A DNA stretch of 21,299 nucleotides, taken from positions 1 to 21,299 of the forward strand of contig JACCVE010000066.1 in the NCBI GenBank assembly GCA_013698285.1. The letters run 5' to 3'. Shown piece by piece: positions 14,262-21,299 of this stretch (positions are counted from its first letter, which is position 1; each line of letters opens with the position of its first letter). The notes under the pieces are model-generated. The model was not told the origin of the DNA. It was given only the letters and a program-made list of their open reading frames with translations, and made no database searches. A program made the position numbers and the translations under genes. The DNA comes from Chloroflexia bacterium (lineage in GTDB: Bacteria > Chloroflexota > Chloroflexia > Thermomicrobiales > UBA6265).

Positions 14262-15431
14262 TCAGGCGGACGGGATGGCGGCGAGTCCCGGCAGGGTCCG
14301 GCCCTCGATGTACTCCAACGACGCACCACCGCCGGTCGAGACGTGGTCAATTTCACCAGCCAGGCCAGCGTCGTTGAGGGCGGCGATCGAGTCTCCCCCA
14401 CCGGCGACCGTGACCGCCGCGGTGGCGGCGACGGCACGGGCCACTTCGCGGGTCCCGGTCGCGAACGCGTCACGCTCATAGACCCCCACGGGCCCGTTCC
14501 AGAACACGGTCCCCGCGGCCATGATCCGCTCGCGGTATAGCGCCCCGGTCGCGGGTCCGATGTCGAAGATCGCCTGACCGACTTGGATGGCCTCGATCGG
14601 GACGACCTGGGCCCCATCGTCCAACGACGTCGCGACCCGCGCATCGACCGGTAGGCTGATCTCGACCCCGCGCTCCGTCGCCCGAGCAATGAGGGCACGG
14701 GCGTCGGAAACGCGATCTCGCTCGACCAGCGACGACCGGACCTCCACGCCGCGGGCGAGGAGGAACGTGTTGGCCATCCCTCCCCCGAGCAAGATGCCAT
14801 CGACGCGGTCGATCAGGGCGGCGATGACGCCTAACTTGTCCGATACCTTCGCCCCGCCAAGGATCGCCAGGAAGGGCCGCCCGGGCCGCTTCAGCAGCCG
14901 ATCCAGCGCCTCGACTTCGCGGGACAGGAGCAGACCGGCGTACGACTCCAGGTGGTGGGCGACGCCCTCGGTCGAGGCGTGGGCACGGTGGGCAGCGCCG
15001 AAGGCGTCGTTGCAGTACAGGTCGGCCAAGGCGGCGAAGTCCCGAGCCAACGCATCGTCGTTGGTTTCCTCCCCCGGCTCGAAGCGAGTGTTCTCCAGCA
15101 TCAGCATCTCGCCGTCTCCGAGTGTCCGCGACGCCGCCTCCGCTTCTGCGCCGACCACGGTCGGCACCGTGCGGACCTCGACGCCGGTCAACTCCGCCAA
15201 CCGGGCCGCGACCGGGGCGAGCCGCAGATCATCGCGCGGACGACCCTTCGGCCGTCCCAGGTGACTGGCGATCACCAATCGCGCCCCACGCTCGCGCAGG
15301 AGCGCCAGCGTGGGCAGGGCGGCGACGATCCGGGAGTCATCGGCCACGCGATCGCCGTCGAGCGGCACGTTGAAATCGACCCGGACCAGGACGCGCTTGG
15401 CCCGGACCTCGACCTCGGTGATCGAGCGCAT
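14262..15431 (-). CDS. pgk: Phosphoglycerate kinase
   Basis: Interconverts 1,3-bisphosphoglycerate plus ADP and 3-phosphoglycerate plus ATP in glycolysis and gluconeogenesis; cytoplasmic. It has 389 residues, the usual length. Family signatures in order are VLVRVDFNVPLDG near the N-terminus, ASHLGRPKG, LENTRFEPGEE, YCNDAFGAAHRAHAST, ILGGAKVSDK, LLGGGMANTF, and the C-terminal nucleotide-binding GGGDSIAAL and HVSTGGGASLEY. The ATG at 15431, preceded by GGGAGAG, gives the canonical N-terminus; the in-frame extension up to 15566 overlaps gap and is not used. It lies 68 bases after gap in the same direction and is surely co-transcribed with it. Confidence 0.96.
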   Translation of the reverse strand: MRSITEVEVRAKRVLVRVDFNVPLDGDRVADDSRIVAALPTLALLRERGARLVIASHLGRPKGRPRDDLRLAPVAARLAELTGVEVRTVPTVVGAEAEAASRTLGDGEMLMLENTRFEPGEETNDDALARDFAALADLYCNDAFGAAHRAHASTEGVAHHLESYAGLLLSREVEALDRLLKRPGRPFLAILGGAKVSDKLGVIAALIDRVDGILLGGGMANTFLLARGVEVRSSLVERDRVSDARALIARATERGVEISLPVDARVATSLDDGAQVVPIEAIQVGQAIFDIGPATGALYRERIMAAGTVFWNGPVGVYERDAFATGTREVARAVAATAAVTVAGGGDSIAALNDAGLAGEIDHVSTGGGASLEYIEGRTLPGLAAIPSA

Positions 15432-15499
15432 CGACAATCTCTCCCGTGAGCCTGACGGTGTCGAGGGGTGGGGCGCCGGCGGTCGGTCACCACCGTTCG

Positions 15500-16525
15500 C
15501 TAATCGGGAAAGCCCGCCTCGCAGACCAAGGCGGCCAGGTCGGCGACCCGGCACGAATAGCCCCACTCGTTGTCGTACCAGGCGATCACTTTGATCATCT
15601 GATCATCGATCGTCATCGTCGAGAGGGCGTCGATGATGCTGGAGCGGGAGTCCTGCCGGAAATCGCTCGAGACGAGTGGCTCATCGGTGATCCCGAGGAT
15701 CCCTCGCATCGCGTCGCTCTCGGACGCCTCGTGGAAGGCGCGATTGATGTCGTCCGCGGTGGCCGGGCGCTCGATCTCGGCCACGAAGTCGACCAGGGAG
15801 ACGGTCGGGGTCGGGACGCGGAGCGAGAATCCGTCGAACTTCCCCTCCAGCTCCGGGATGACCAGCGACAGGGCCCGGGCGGCACCCGTCGAGGTCGGGA
15901 TGATATTGGTCGCCGCCGAGCGGGCACGCCGGAGGTCCTTGTGAGGACCGTCGAGGATCACCTGGTCGTTCGTGTACGAGTGGATCGTCGTCATCAGGCC
16001 GCGCCGGATACCAAACGTGTCGAGGATGACCTTGGCCACGGGTGCCAGGCAGTTGGTAGTACAGGAGGCGTTGCTAATGATGTGGTGGGTGGCGGCATCG
16101 TAGAGGTCGTCATTGACGCCGATGACCACCGTGAAATCCTCGCCCTTGGCCGGGGCGGAGATGATGACCTTCTTGGCCCCCGCGGTGATGTGTTCCTTGG
16201 CCTGGTCGGCATCGGTAAAGCGACCGGTCGACTCGATCACGAGATCGACCGACTGCGCCGCCCAGGGCAGGTCGCCAGGTGCCCGCTCCGCCAGGACCTT
16301 CACCACCCTGCCGTCGACCGAGATCCCGCCGGCCGTCGCCTCGACCTCGGCGTCGAAGCGGCCGAAGGTGGAGTCGTAGGTGAGCAGGTGGGCCAGCGCC
16401 TCTGGCTCGCTGAGGTCGTTGACGGCGACCACCTCGAAGAGGTCCTGGTAGCCGCCCTGGTGGATCGCCTTGAACACCTGGCGACCGATGCGGCCGAAGC
16501 CGTTGATCCCGACGCGGTACGGCAT
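15500..16525 (-). CDS. gap: Glyceraldehyde-3-phosphate dehydrogenase, type I
   Basis: Converts glyceraldehyde 3-phosphate, NAD+ and phosphate to 1,3-bisphosphoglycerate. The 341-residue protein starts with the Rossmann signature RVGINGFGRIGRQVFKA and has the catalytic cysteine C155 in SNASCTTNCLAP and the catalytic histidine H182 in TTIHSYTNDQ. The C-terminal WYDNEWGYS signature is present. An aspartate in VAVNDL (D37) lies at the position that favours NAD over NADP. The ATG at 16525 has AAGGAG about 9 bases upstream. The 5' leader contains a small GC-rich hairpin (CCGGCC 16544-16549 with GGCCGG 16553-16558). pgk follows; yvcK lies 212 bases upstream in the same direction, and I could not identify a distinct promoter for gap. 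Confidence 0.96.
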   Translation of the reverse strand: MPYRVGINGFGRIGRQVFKAIHQGGYQDLFEVVAVNDLSEPEALAHLLTYDSTFGRFDAEVEATAGGISVDGRVVKVLAERAPGDLPWAAQSVDLVIESTGRFTDADQAKEHITAGAKKVIISAPAKGEDFTVVIGVNDDLYDAATHHIISNASCTTNCLAPVAKVILDTFGIRRGLMTTIHSYTNDQVILDGPHKDLRRARSAATNIIPTSTGAARALSLVIPELEGKFDGFSLRVPTPTVSLVDFVAEIERPATADDINRAFHEASESDAMRGILGITDEPLVSSDFRQDSRSSIIDALSTMTIDDQMIKVIAWYDNEWGYSCRVADLAALVCEAGFPD

Positions 16526-16715
16526 GATGTCCTACTCCTTCTCCCGGCCAAGGGCCGGTCTGTCGTCTTCGCGAATCGATGGTCGGCACGTGACCGTCGC
16601 GGCGTCTCTCGTCCTCGAACGGCGACCGTGGCGGAGGACGCGTGGGTCTCAGTTGACGAGCCGGTGGACCGAGGGGTCCAGATCAAACGAAGGGCGGCGT
16701 GCGGATAGATGCTGC

Positions 16716-16738
16716 AAGGTGGTACCACGGGTCCCCGT
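16716..16738 (+). promoter_or_regulatory. T-box-like antiterminator core with no gene downstream (uncertain)
   Basis: AAGGTGGTACCACGGG at 16716-16731 matches the conserved T-box stretch AGGGTGGTACCGCGGG at 14 of 16 positions, followed by CCCGT (16734-16738), which can pair with ACGGG (16727-16731). The sequence runs antisense into the 3' end of yvcK, with no plus-strand gene after it until nusA. Stem I and a specifier loop are not recognisable upstream. It may be a relic or chance. Confidence 0.25.
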
Positions 16739-18090
16739 CAGGCGACTTGTTCGAGGAGTGAGCGACGAACGGGCCGGGTCACGCGTTCGGGAACCGGGAG
16801 CCGGGCGATGCCGACGAGTGCGGCGGCCAGCTTGTCGGGGTCGTGGCGGAGGGGATTCGCGTCGTTGACGACGTCACGCTGGATGATTTCTACCCCCAGG
16901 TCGACGCGCTCGACCCCGGCCGGGGTCACGGGGTCGACCTGCCACTCCGGCCTGATCGCGGTCGAGGGTCGCTGGTTGTCATTCACCAGCGCGTAGTGGA
17001 CGGTTCCCTTGCCGAGGTGGTTGACGACCGTCTGGATGTGGTCCGCGGCGCCGAAGTGGTCGGTCTCGCCGGGCTGGGTCGCCACGTTGCAGACGTAGAC
17101 CACGCGGCCGAGGGTCCAACGGATCGCCTCGGAGACGCCCGCCACCATCAGATTCGGCATCACGCTGGTGTAGAGACTTCCGGGGCCCAGCACGACCAGG
17201 TCCGCGTTGAGGATGGCACTGAGGGCTGGTTCGTAGCCGGCGGGATGGTCCGGTTCCAGGAACACGCGCTTGATCGGAGCGCTCTTGTGCGAGATAGCCG
17301 ACTCGCCGCGGACGACTCGGCCATCGATCAACTCGCCGCACAGCGTGACGTTCTCCAGGGTCGAGGGCAACACACGGCCGCGGACCGCGAGGACACGCGC
17401 CGATTCGATCACGGCCTGCTCGAAACTCCCGGTGACTTGGGTCAGGGCGGTGATGAAGAGATTGCCGAAGGAATGTCCCTCGAGTTGAGAGCCCTCCTGG
17501 TCGAAGCGGTACTGGAATAGCTTGCCGATCGTCGATTCGGCGTCGGCCAGGGCGACGATGCAGTTACGGATGTCGCCGGGGGCCGGCATGTTGAACTCTT
17601 CGCGGATCCGGCCGGTACTGCCACCGTCATCGGCCACCGTGACGATCGCGGTGATATTGAGGTTGCAGTGCTTCAGGCCCCGGAGCAGTGTCGAGAGCCC
17701 GGTGCCTCCGCCGATGGCGACGACGTTGAACTCGGGACGGGGTTCGCCGAAGCGATGTTCCGCTACGATCTGGGCCAGCGCCTGGCCACGAGCCGATCGC
17801 TCCATCAGCGGACCGAGGAGCGACCGGCTCAATCCTTGGAAGGCAATCGCGAGGAGGGCGGTGCCGCCGGCCAGGATCGTCAGTTCGCGGAAGGGGTGGG
17901 GGATGAACTGGAGCGTGAGGAACCGGACGAGATCTGACGCGGCATCGGGGAATGCGACATTTCGATAGATCCAGGCCAGGCTCATCGCGACCGCCAGACT
18001 GACCAAGACCAGGCTGACGACCAGCAGGGCGATCCACCGTTTGACGACCATCCCGGGCCGGAGCCAGGTTCTCCACATTCCCTGTTGCAT
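16738..18090 (-). CDS. yvcK: YvcK/CofD-family gluconeogenesis factor with N-terminal membrane anchor
   Basis: YvcK proteins bind UDP-N-acetylglucosamine-type nucleotides and are needed for normal cell shape and wall synthesis on gluconeogenic carbon sources. From the ATG at 18090 (GGAG site) the protein has 450 residues. Two membrane segments lie at about 19-42 and 70-95. The CofD-like domain begins with VVAIGGGTGLSTLLRGLK (about 123-140), then TVADDGGSTGRIREEF, PAPGDIRNCIVALA, GHSFGNLFI and VVLGPGSLYTSVMPNL, all conserved. The usual YvcK is soluble, so the anchor is a variant. The in-frame extension to 18237 covers its own promoter and is rejected. The usual neighbours yvcJ/rapZ and whiA are absent. 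Its position upstream of gap-pgk fits a carbon-metabolism link. Confidence 0.93.
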   Translation of the reverse strand: MQQGMWRTWLRPGMVVKRWIALLVVSLVLVSLAVAMSLAWIYRNVAFPDAASDLVRFLTLQFIPHPFRELTILAGGTALLAIAFQGLSRSLLGPLMERSARGQALAQIVAEHRFGEPRPEFNVVAIGGGTGLSTLLRGLKHCNLNITAIVTVADDGGSTGRIREEFNMPAPGDIRNCIVALADAESTIGKLFQYRFDQEGSQLEGHSFGNLFITALTQVTGSFEQAVIESARVLAVRGRVLPSTLENVTLCGELIDGRVVRGESAISHKSAPIKRVFLEPDHPAGYEPALSAILNADLVVLGPGSLYTSVMPNLMVAGVSEAIRWTLGRVVYVCNVATQPGETDHFGAADHIQTVVNHLGKGTVHYALVNDNQRPSTAIRPEWQVDPVTPAGVERVDLGVEIIQRDVVNDANPLRHDPDKLAAALVGIARLPVPERVTRPVRRSLLEQVA

Positions 18091-18154
18091 CGCGCTCTCC
18101 ACGGACACGCGGAGCCCGGGATGGGCTTCGGTGAGGGGTGATTCCCGGCGGGCG

Positions 18155-18163
18155 AGTATAGCA
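18155..18163 (-). promoter_or_regulatory. Extended -10 promoter of yvcK with bracketing inverted repeat
   Basis: The minus strand reads TGCTATACT. It lies in the 8-base loop between the perfect 7 bp arms CGGGCGA (18149-18155) and TCGCCCG (18164-18170), which could be an operator. The leader would be about 58 bases. Confidence 0.6.
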
Positions 18164-18267
18164 TCGCCCGGCGAGGCCTCATTTCGGGATCGGTGCCCGA
18201 GGGGACGCGGGGGGCACCGTATCGGCCCTCGTGGCATCGATCCGGGGCCGGGACCACATCGACACTA

Positions 18268-18276
18268 TGGTATACT
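18268..18276 (+). promoter_or_regulatory. Extended -10 promoter of nusA-ylxR-infB
   Basis: TGGTATACT is a perfect extended -10; no -35 match is seen. The predicted start is about 18283, some 225 bases before the nusA ATG. Confidence 0.65.
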
Positions 18277-18304
18277 TTCGACCAGGAACCAATGCTCTGA
18301 GACG

Positions 18305-18330
18305 AACGTGGGTCCACCCCCCACGTTTTT
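18305..18330 (+). terminator. Promoter-proximal intrinsic-terminator-like hairpin in the nusA leader
   Basis: AACGTGGG (18305-18312) pairs perfectly with CCCACGTT (18320-18327) around a 7-base loop; the T-run 18326-18330 overlaps the 3' end of the stem. It begins only about 22 bases after the predicted start, so RNA polymerase meets a termination signal almost at once. It could act as an attenuator governed by NusA level, or yield a short RNA. Confidence 0.6.
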
Positions 18331-18507
18331 CGTTGTCCGGGACGTGGCCCGCTCGCCGGTGGCTCGGCTGGCGACCAGTGGCATCCGTGGCCAGGAGGGG
18401 ACGGATCCGGTGCACGTGAGACGCCCGCACGGGATGCGTCCCGCCGGTCTCCGGACAGCCCACCGAGTGTGTGGGATGACGTACATGATGAAGAGGGAGG
18501 TGCGCCG

Positions 18508-19908
18508 ATGAAGAGTGATTTTTATACCGCGATCGCGCAAATCGCCGCCGAGCGGGGCATCCCCCGGGACGCGGTTCTCCAATCGGTCGAACACGCGTTG
18601 ATGACCGTCTATAAGAAGATGGCGGACACGGAAGAAGAGGTTTCCGTCGATATCGAGTCGGGCAGCGGCGTGATGCGCGTCTACGTCCACAAGCGGGTCG
18701 TCGACGAGGTCAGCGATCCGATCACCGAGATGGCCCTGACTGACGCCCGCCAAATCTTGGCCGAGGTCCAGGCCGGTGACGAGATCAAGCTGGAGCGGAC
18801 ACCCGAGAATTTCGGCCGGATCGCGGCGCAGACCGTCAAGCAGGTCGTCCTGCAGCGCATCCGGGATTACGAGCGGGATTCCGTCTACGACGAGTTCAAC
18901 GACAAGCAGGGCGAGCTGCTCAGCGGCGTGGTCCAACGGGCCGACGCCCGCGCGGTGATCGTCGAGATCAACGGCGCGGAAGCCGTCATGCCCGCCCGGG
19001 AGCAGGTGCCGAACGAGCGATACCGGCCCGCGCAGCGGATCAAGGTGATGCTCGTCGAGGTGAACAAGGACGCGCGTGGACCCCAACTGATCGTCTCCCG
19101 TTCCAACGCCAACTTGATCAAGCGCCTGTTCGAGTCGGAGGTGCCCGAGATCTTCAGTGGCGCGGTCGAGATCATGGCGATCGCCCGGGAGGCGGGGCTC
19201 CGATCCAAGGTCGCGGTGGTGGCTCGCCAGGAGCGCGTCGACCCGGTCGGGTCGTGCGTCGGGGTGCGGGGCGTCCGAATCCAGAATATCGTGAATGAGC
19301 TGTATGGCGAGAAGATCGACGTGATCGAGTGGTCGCCCGACACGGCCACGTTCATCTCGAACGCGCTAAGCCCGGCCAAGCCCTCGAACGTGTCGCTGGA
19401 CGAGCGGACCGAGGTGGCGACCGTGATCGTCCCGAGCGACCAGATGTCGCTGGCGATCGGCAAGGAGGGCCAGAACGCGCGGTTGGCCTACAAGCTGACC
19501 GGGTGGAAGATCGACATCAAGGCCCCCGAGTCGATCCTGGAGAATGGCGGAGAGTTCCTGCGCCAGGCGCAGTCCGACTTGCCGGTCGACCTCGCGTGGC
19601 AGGGCCGGGTGCCGCGACTGGTCCAGGCCGACGGGATGGTGATGGTCCGGGACCGGGCGTACGGGCCACTGCCCGACGACCTGGTCCGGATGAGCGTCGA
19701 CGTCGAAATCCTCGACCCGGTGATCGAGGTGTATTGGAATCGGGAACTCCGGGCCCGGTTCGATGTCGCGTCGGGTGATTCGCTCTCGCTGGACGACCCT
19801 ATCCCGGCGGCACCCATTGCCCAGGTACCGGTCGCTGACGCCGCGGGCGAGACGGCCGCGGTCGCCGAGACCGCCGACCAGCGGGACGCGGTCCCGGTGG
19901 AAGGGTAG
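18508..19908 (+). CDS. nusA: Transcription termination/antitermination factor NusA
   Basis: RNA polymerase-binding factor that controls pausing, termination and antitermination. It has 466 residues. The N-terminal polymerase-binding domain (about 1-130, FYTAIAQIAAERGIP at its start) is followed by an S1 domain (about 135-199), KH1 with GVRG (252-255, in GSCVGVRGVRIQNI), and KH2 with AIGKEGQNARLA (316-327). A C-terminal region of about 120 residues ends in an acidic alanine-rich tail and lacks clear repeats of the E. coli AR type. The ATG at 18508 has a strong GGGAGGTG site; the in-frame ATG at 18469 is poorer. It heads an operon with ylxR (8 bases later) and infB. RimP, usually just upstream, is missing. 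Confidence 0.97.
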   Translation: MKSDFYTAIAQIAAERGIPRDAVLQSVEHALMTVYKKMADTEEEVSVDIESGSGVMRVYVHKRVVDEVSDPITEMALTDARQILAEVQAGDEIKLERTPENFGRIAAQTVKQVVLQRIRDYERDSVYDEFNDKQGELLSGVVQRADARAVIVEINGAEAVMPAREQVPNERYRPAQRIKVMLVEVNKDARGPQLIVSRSNANLIKRLFESEVPEIFSGAVEIMAIAREAGLRSKVAVVARQERVDPVGSCVGVRGVRIQNIVNELYGEKIDVIEWSPDTATFISNALSPAKPSNVSLDERTEVATVIVPSDQMSLAIGKEGQNARLAYKLTGWKIDIKAPESILENGGEFLRQAQSDLPVDLAWQGRVPRLVQADGMVMVRDRAYGPLPDDLVRMSVDVEILDPVIEVYWNRELRARFDVASGDSLSLDDPIPAAPIAQVPVADAAGETAAVAETADQRDAVPVEG

Positions 19909-19916
19909 CTTCACCG

Positions 19917-20261
19917 ATGCCGGAACAGGTCGTCCATACGAGCCGGAAGGCAAAGGGTGGCCCCCGGCCGAAGCATGTCCCTCGCCGGACCTGCGTGGTT
20001 TGCCGAGACCAGGACGCGAAGCGATCGCTGACCAGGGTCGTTCGGCAGCCGGACGGGAGCGTCGTGCTTGATCCGTCCGGGAAGCTCAATGGGCGCGGCG
20101 CGTACCTCTGCGACCGGGAGCGGTGTTGGGACCTGGCGATCACCAGCCCCATCCTCGCGAAGGCACTCAGGATAGAGATCGACGAGACGATACGAGACCG
20201 GTTGCGATCCCACCGCCAAGAGCGGCCGGGGAGCGGACCGCAAGAAGGGATGTCCGACTGA
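19917..20261 (+). CDS. rnpM: YlxR/RnpM family RNA-binding protein
   Basis: A 114-residue protein of the YlxR (DUF448) family; the Bacillus member, renamed RnpM, binds RNase P RNA and modulates it. Signatures are PRRTCVVCRDQDAKRSLTRV (C26, C29) and NGRGAYLC (about 58-65), followed by DRERC with C70. The basic N-terminal extension of about 20 residues and the C-terminal tail are variable parts. The ATG is 8 bases after nusA; the stop overlaps the infB start as ATGA, showing tight translational coupling. The L7Ae-like ylxQ gene, often between ylxR and infB, is absent. Confidence 0.92.
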   Translation: MPEQVVHTSRKAKGGPRPKHVPRRTCVVCRDQDAKRSLTRVVRQPDGSVVLDPSGKLNGRGAYLCDRERCWDLAITSPILAKALRIEIDETIRDRLRSHRQERPGSGPQEGMSD

Positions 20262-21299
20262 TGGTGATGACTGATGAGACGGCCGGGGCGCGACGCGGAG
20301 GGCGCGGGCGCCGCCGGCCAAAAGGTGGAAAGTCGGGAGGGGCGCGCACGCTGACCGTACGACGGGCGGCACCCGTCGAGCGCAGCCCGGTGACATTGCC
20401 TTCGGTGATGTCGGTCTCGGAGATGGCCGAATTTCTCCAGATCGGTGGCGTGGACGTGATCAAGGAGCTGATGAAGCTCGGCATCATGGCCAACTTGAAT
20501 CAGCAGATCGACTACGACACGGCCGGTCGGGTCGCCACCGCACTCGGCTTCGAGACCAACGAGCGCGTCTCCGAGGTGGCCCGCCAGGCCGCCAACTTCG
20601 AGAGCCGCCGCGCTGACGCCGAAGACGACCCCGCCGCCCGGCCCCGGCCGCCGGTGGTGACGATCATGGGTCACGTCGACCATGGCAAGACGAAGTTGCT
20701 CGACGCGGTCCGATCGGCGAACGTGGCCGAGGGCGAGGCCGGAGGCATTACCCAGCACATCGGGGCTTACCAGATCGAGACCCAGGGCCGGAAGGTGACG
20801 TTCCTCGATACCCCGGGTCACGAGGCCTTCACCGCGATGCGGGCCCGCGGGGCCCAGGCGACCGACATCGCGATCTTGGTCGTGGCCGCCGACGACGGCG
20901 TGATGCCGACGACGCGCGAGGCGATTGCCCACATCAAATCGGCCAACGTGCCGATGGTCGTGGCGATCAACAAGATCGACCTCCCGTCCGCGAACCCGGA
21001 ACGGGTCAAGCAGCAACTCGCCGAGAACGAGGTCGTCCCGGAGGAGTGGGGCGGCGACGTGCCGATGGTCGAGGTGTCGGCCCGCGAGAAGCTGGGGCTC
21101 GACGACCTCCTCGAGGTGCTGCTGCTGGTCGCGGACGTCAACGAACTGAAGGCCAACCCACATCGCCCCGCCACCGGGGTGGTGATCGAGGCCAAGGTGG
21201 ACAGGATGCGCGGCCCCGTCGCCACCCTGCTGGTCCAAAGCGGGACGCTCAACCTGCGCGACGTCGTCGTGGCCGGCTCCACGTCGGGCCGTGTCAAGG
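20261..21299 (+). CDS. infB: Translation initiation factor IF-2, N-terminal part
   Basis: GTPase that places initiator tRNA on the ribosome. 346 residues are visible; the gene runs off the right edge. A short basic leader (GRGRRRPKGGK) is followed by one IF2_N-type domain (about 46-100) and then the GTPase domain: G1 GHVDHGKT (137-144), switch region GGITQHIGAYQ, G3 DTPGHE (183-188), G4 NKID (237-240) and the G5 region EVSAREKLGL. The N-terminal extension is much shorter than in E. coli. The ATG at 20261 overlaps the ylxR stop (ATGA); a second in-frame ATG at 20267 is also possible. Confidence 0.97.
   Translation, partial: MVMTDETAGARRGGRGRRRPKGGKSGGARTLTVRRAAPVERSPVTLPSVMSVSEMAEFLQIGGVDVIKELMKLGIMANLNQQIDYDTAGRVATALGFETNERVSEVARQAANFESRRADAEDDPAARPRPPVVTIMGHVDHGKTKLLDAVRSANVAEGEAGGITQHIGAYQIETQGRKVTFLDTPGHEAFTAMRARGAQATDIAILVVAADDGVMPTTREAIAHIKSANVPMVVAINKIDLPSANPERVKQQLAENEVVPEEWGGDVPMVEVSAREKLGLDDLLEVLLLVADVNELKANPHRPATGVVIEAKVDRMRGPVATLLVQSGTLNLRDVVVAGSTSGRVK

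Larger units (their letters stand above)
18091..18507. other. Divergent regulatory region between yvcK and nusA
   Basis: 417 bases without a gene. It holds the yvcK promoter (18155-18163, minus), the nusA promoter (18268-18276, plus), a terminator-like hairpin (18305-18330) and a nusA leader of about 225 bases. No rimP-like reading frame is present. Confidence 0.7.

Noticed and set aside
15446..16708. 420-codon plus-strand frame opposite gap
   Set aside because: Shadow frame of gap, which has an unambiguous active site and length.
19799..21238. 479-codon minus-strand frame opposite infB and ylxR
   Set aside because: Antisense shadow of clearly conserved genes; composition rich in His, Arg, Asp and Gly without domain features.
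1..21299. CRISPR arrays, tRNA or rRNA genes, insertion sequences, phage genes
   Set aside because: Looked for repeated spacers, cloverleaf-like sequence with CCA-adjacent stems, transposase motifs and integrase motifs; none seen.

Overview
The window is about 21.3 kb of GC-rich bacterial chromosome, densely packed with mostly housekeeping genes on both strands. The gene complement suggests a Chloroflexota bacterium, plausibly of the Thermomicrobia/Sphaerobacter side: a conserved zinc-ribbon protein beside a diaphorase pair, a cytoplasmic Ser/Thr kinase fused to a PQQ-type propeller, a membrane-anchored YvcK, a gap-pgk-secG-tatA run, and nusA-ylxR-infB. That placement is inference from gene content and codon style; no rRNA or tRNA is present to fix it. 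I saw no prophage, IS element, CRISPR array or defence island.

Layout. 1-1404 (minus): a ThiF/MoeB-like E1 enzyme followed by a cysteine desulfurase that runs off the left edge, a sulfur-transfer pair. 1565-2074 (plus): unrecognised conserved-type protein. 2108-3793 (minus): prephenate dehydrogenase and, upstream of it, a membrane-anchored SH3b protein. 3936-4922 (plus): an ornithine cyclodeaminase/mu-crystallin family reductase. 5164-7447 (minus): NuoF/HoxF-like and NuoE-like diaphorase subunits behind a near-consensus promoter. 7574-8584 (minus): zinc-ribbon protein and bifunctional nuclease. 8765-10689 (minus): two tandem signal peptidase I genes, one with an eroded active-site region. 11009-13460 (plus): Ser/Thr kinase with a PQQ propeller, then a 96-residue protein. 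13566-18090 (minus): tatA, secG, pgk, gap, yvcK (transcribed in the order yvcK, gap, pgk, secG, tatA). 18508-21299 (plus): nusA, ylxR(rnpM), infB (truncated by the right edge).

How they fit together. gap and pgk are consecutive glycolytic/gluconeogenic steps and yvcK belongs to a family tied to carbon-source-dependent envelope homeostasis, so the block from 14262 to 18090 is a central-carbon neighbourhood with the export genes secG and tatA trailing it. Two signal peptidases lie elsewhere in the window, so three protein-export functions (Sec, Tat, signal peptide removal) are represented. The nusA operon is the usual transcription/translation cluster but has no rimP at its head. Instead it has a long leader with a strong extended -10 promoter and an intrinsic-terminator-like hairpin a few tens of bases after the predicted start.

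Most interesting points: the decaying or repurposed lepB copy, with a mosaic identity pattern to its neighbour; the NuoF-like subunit whose N-terminal 2Fe-2S domain has lost its cysteines; the nusA leader hairpin; an orphan T-box-like core next to the end of yvcK; and mutually exclusive hairpins before the 96-residue gene. I did not find a convincing wholly new multi-gene system.
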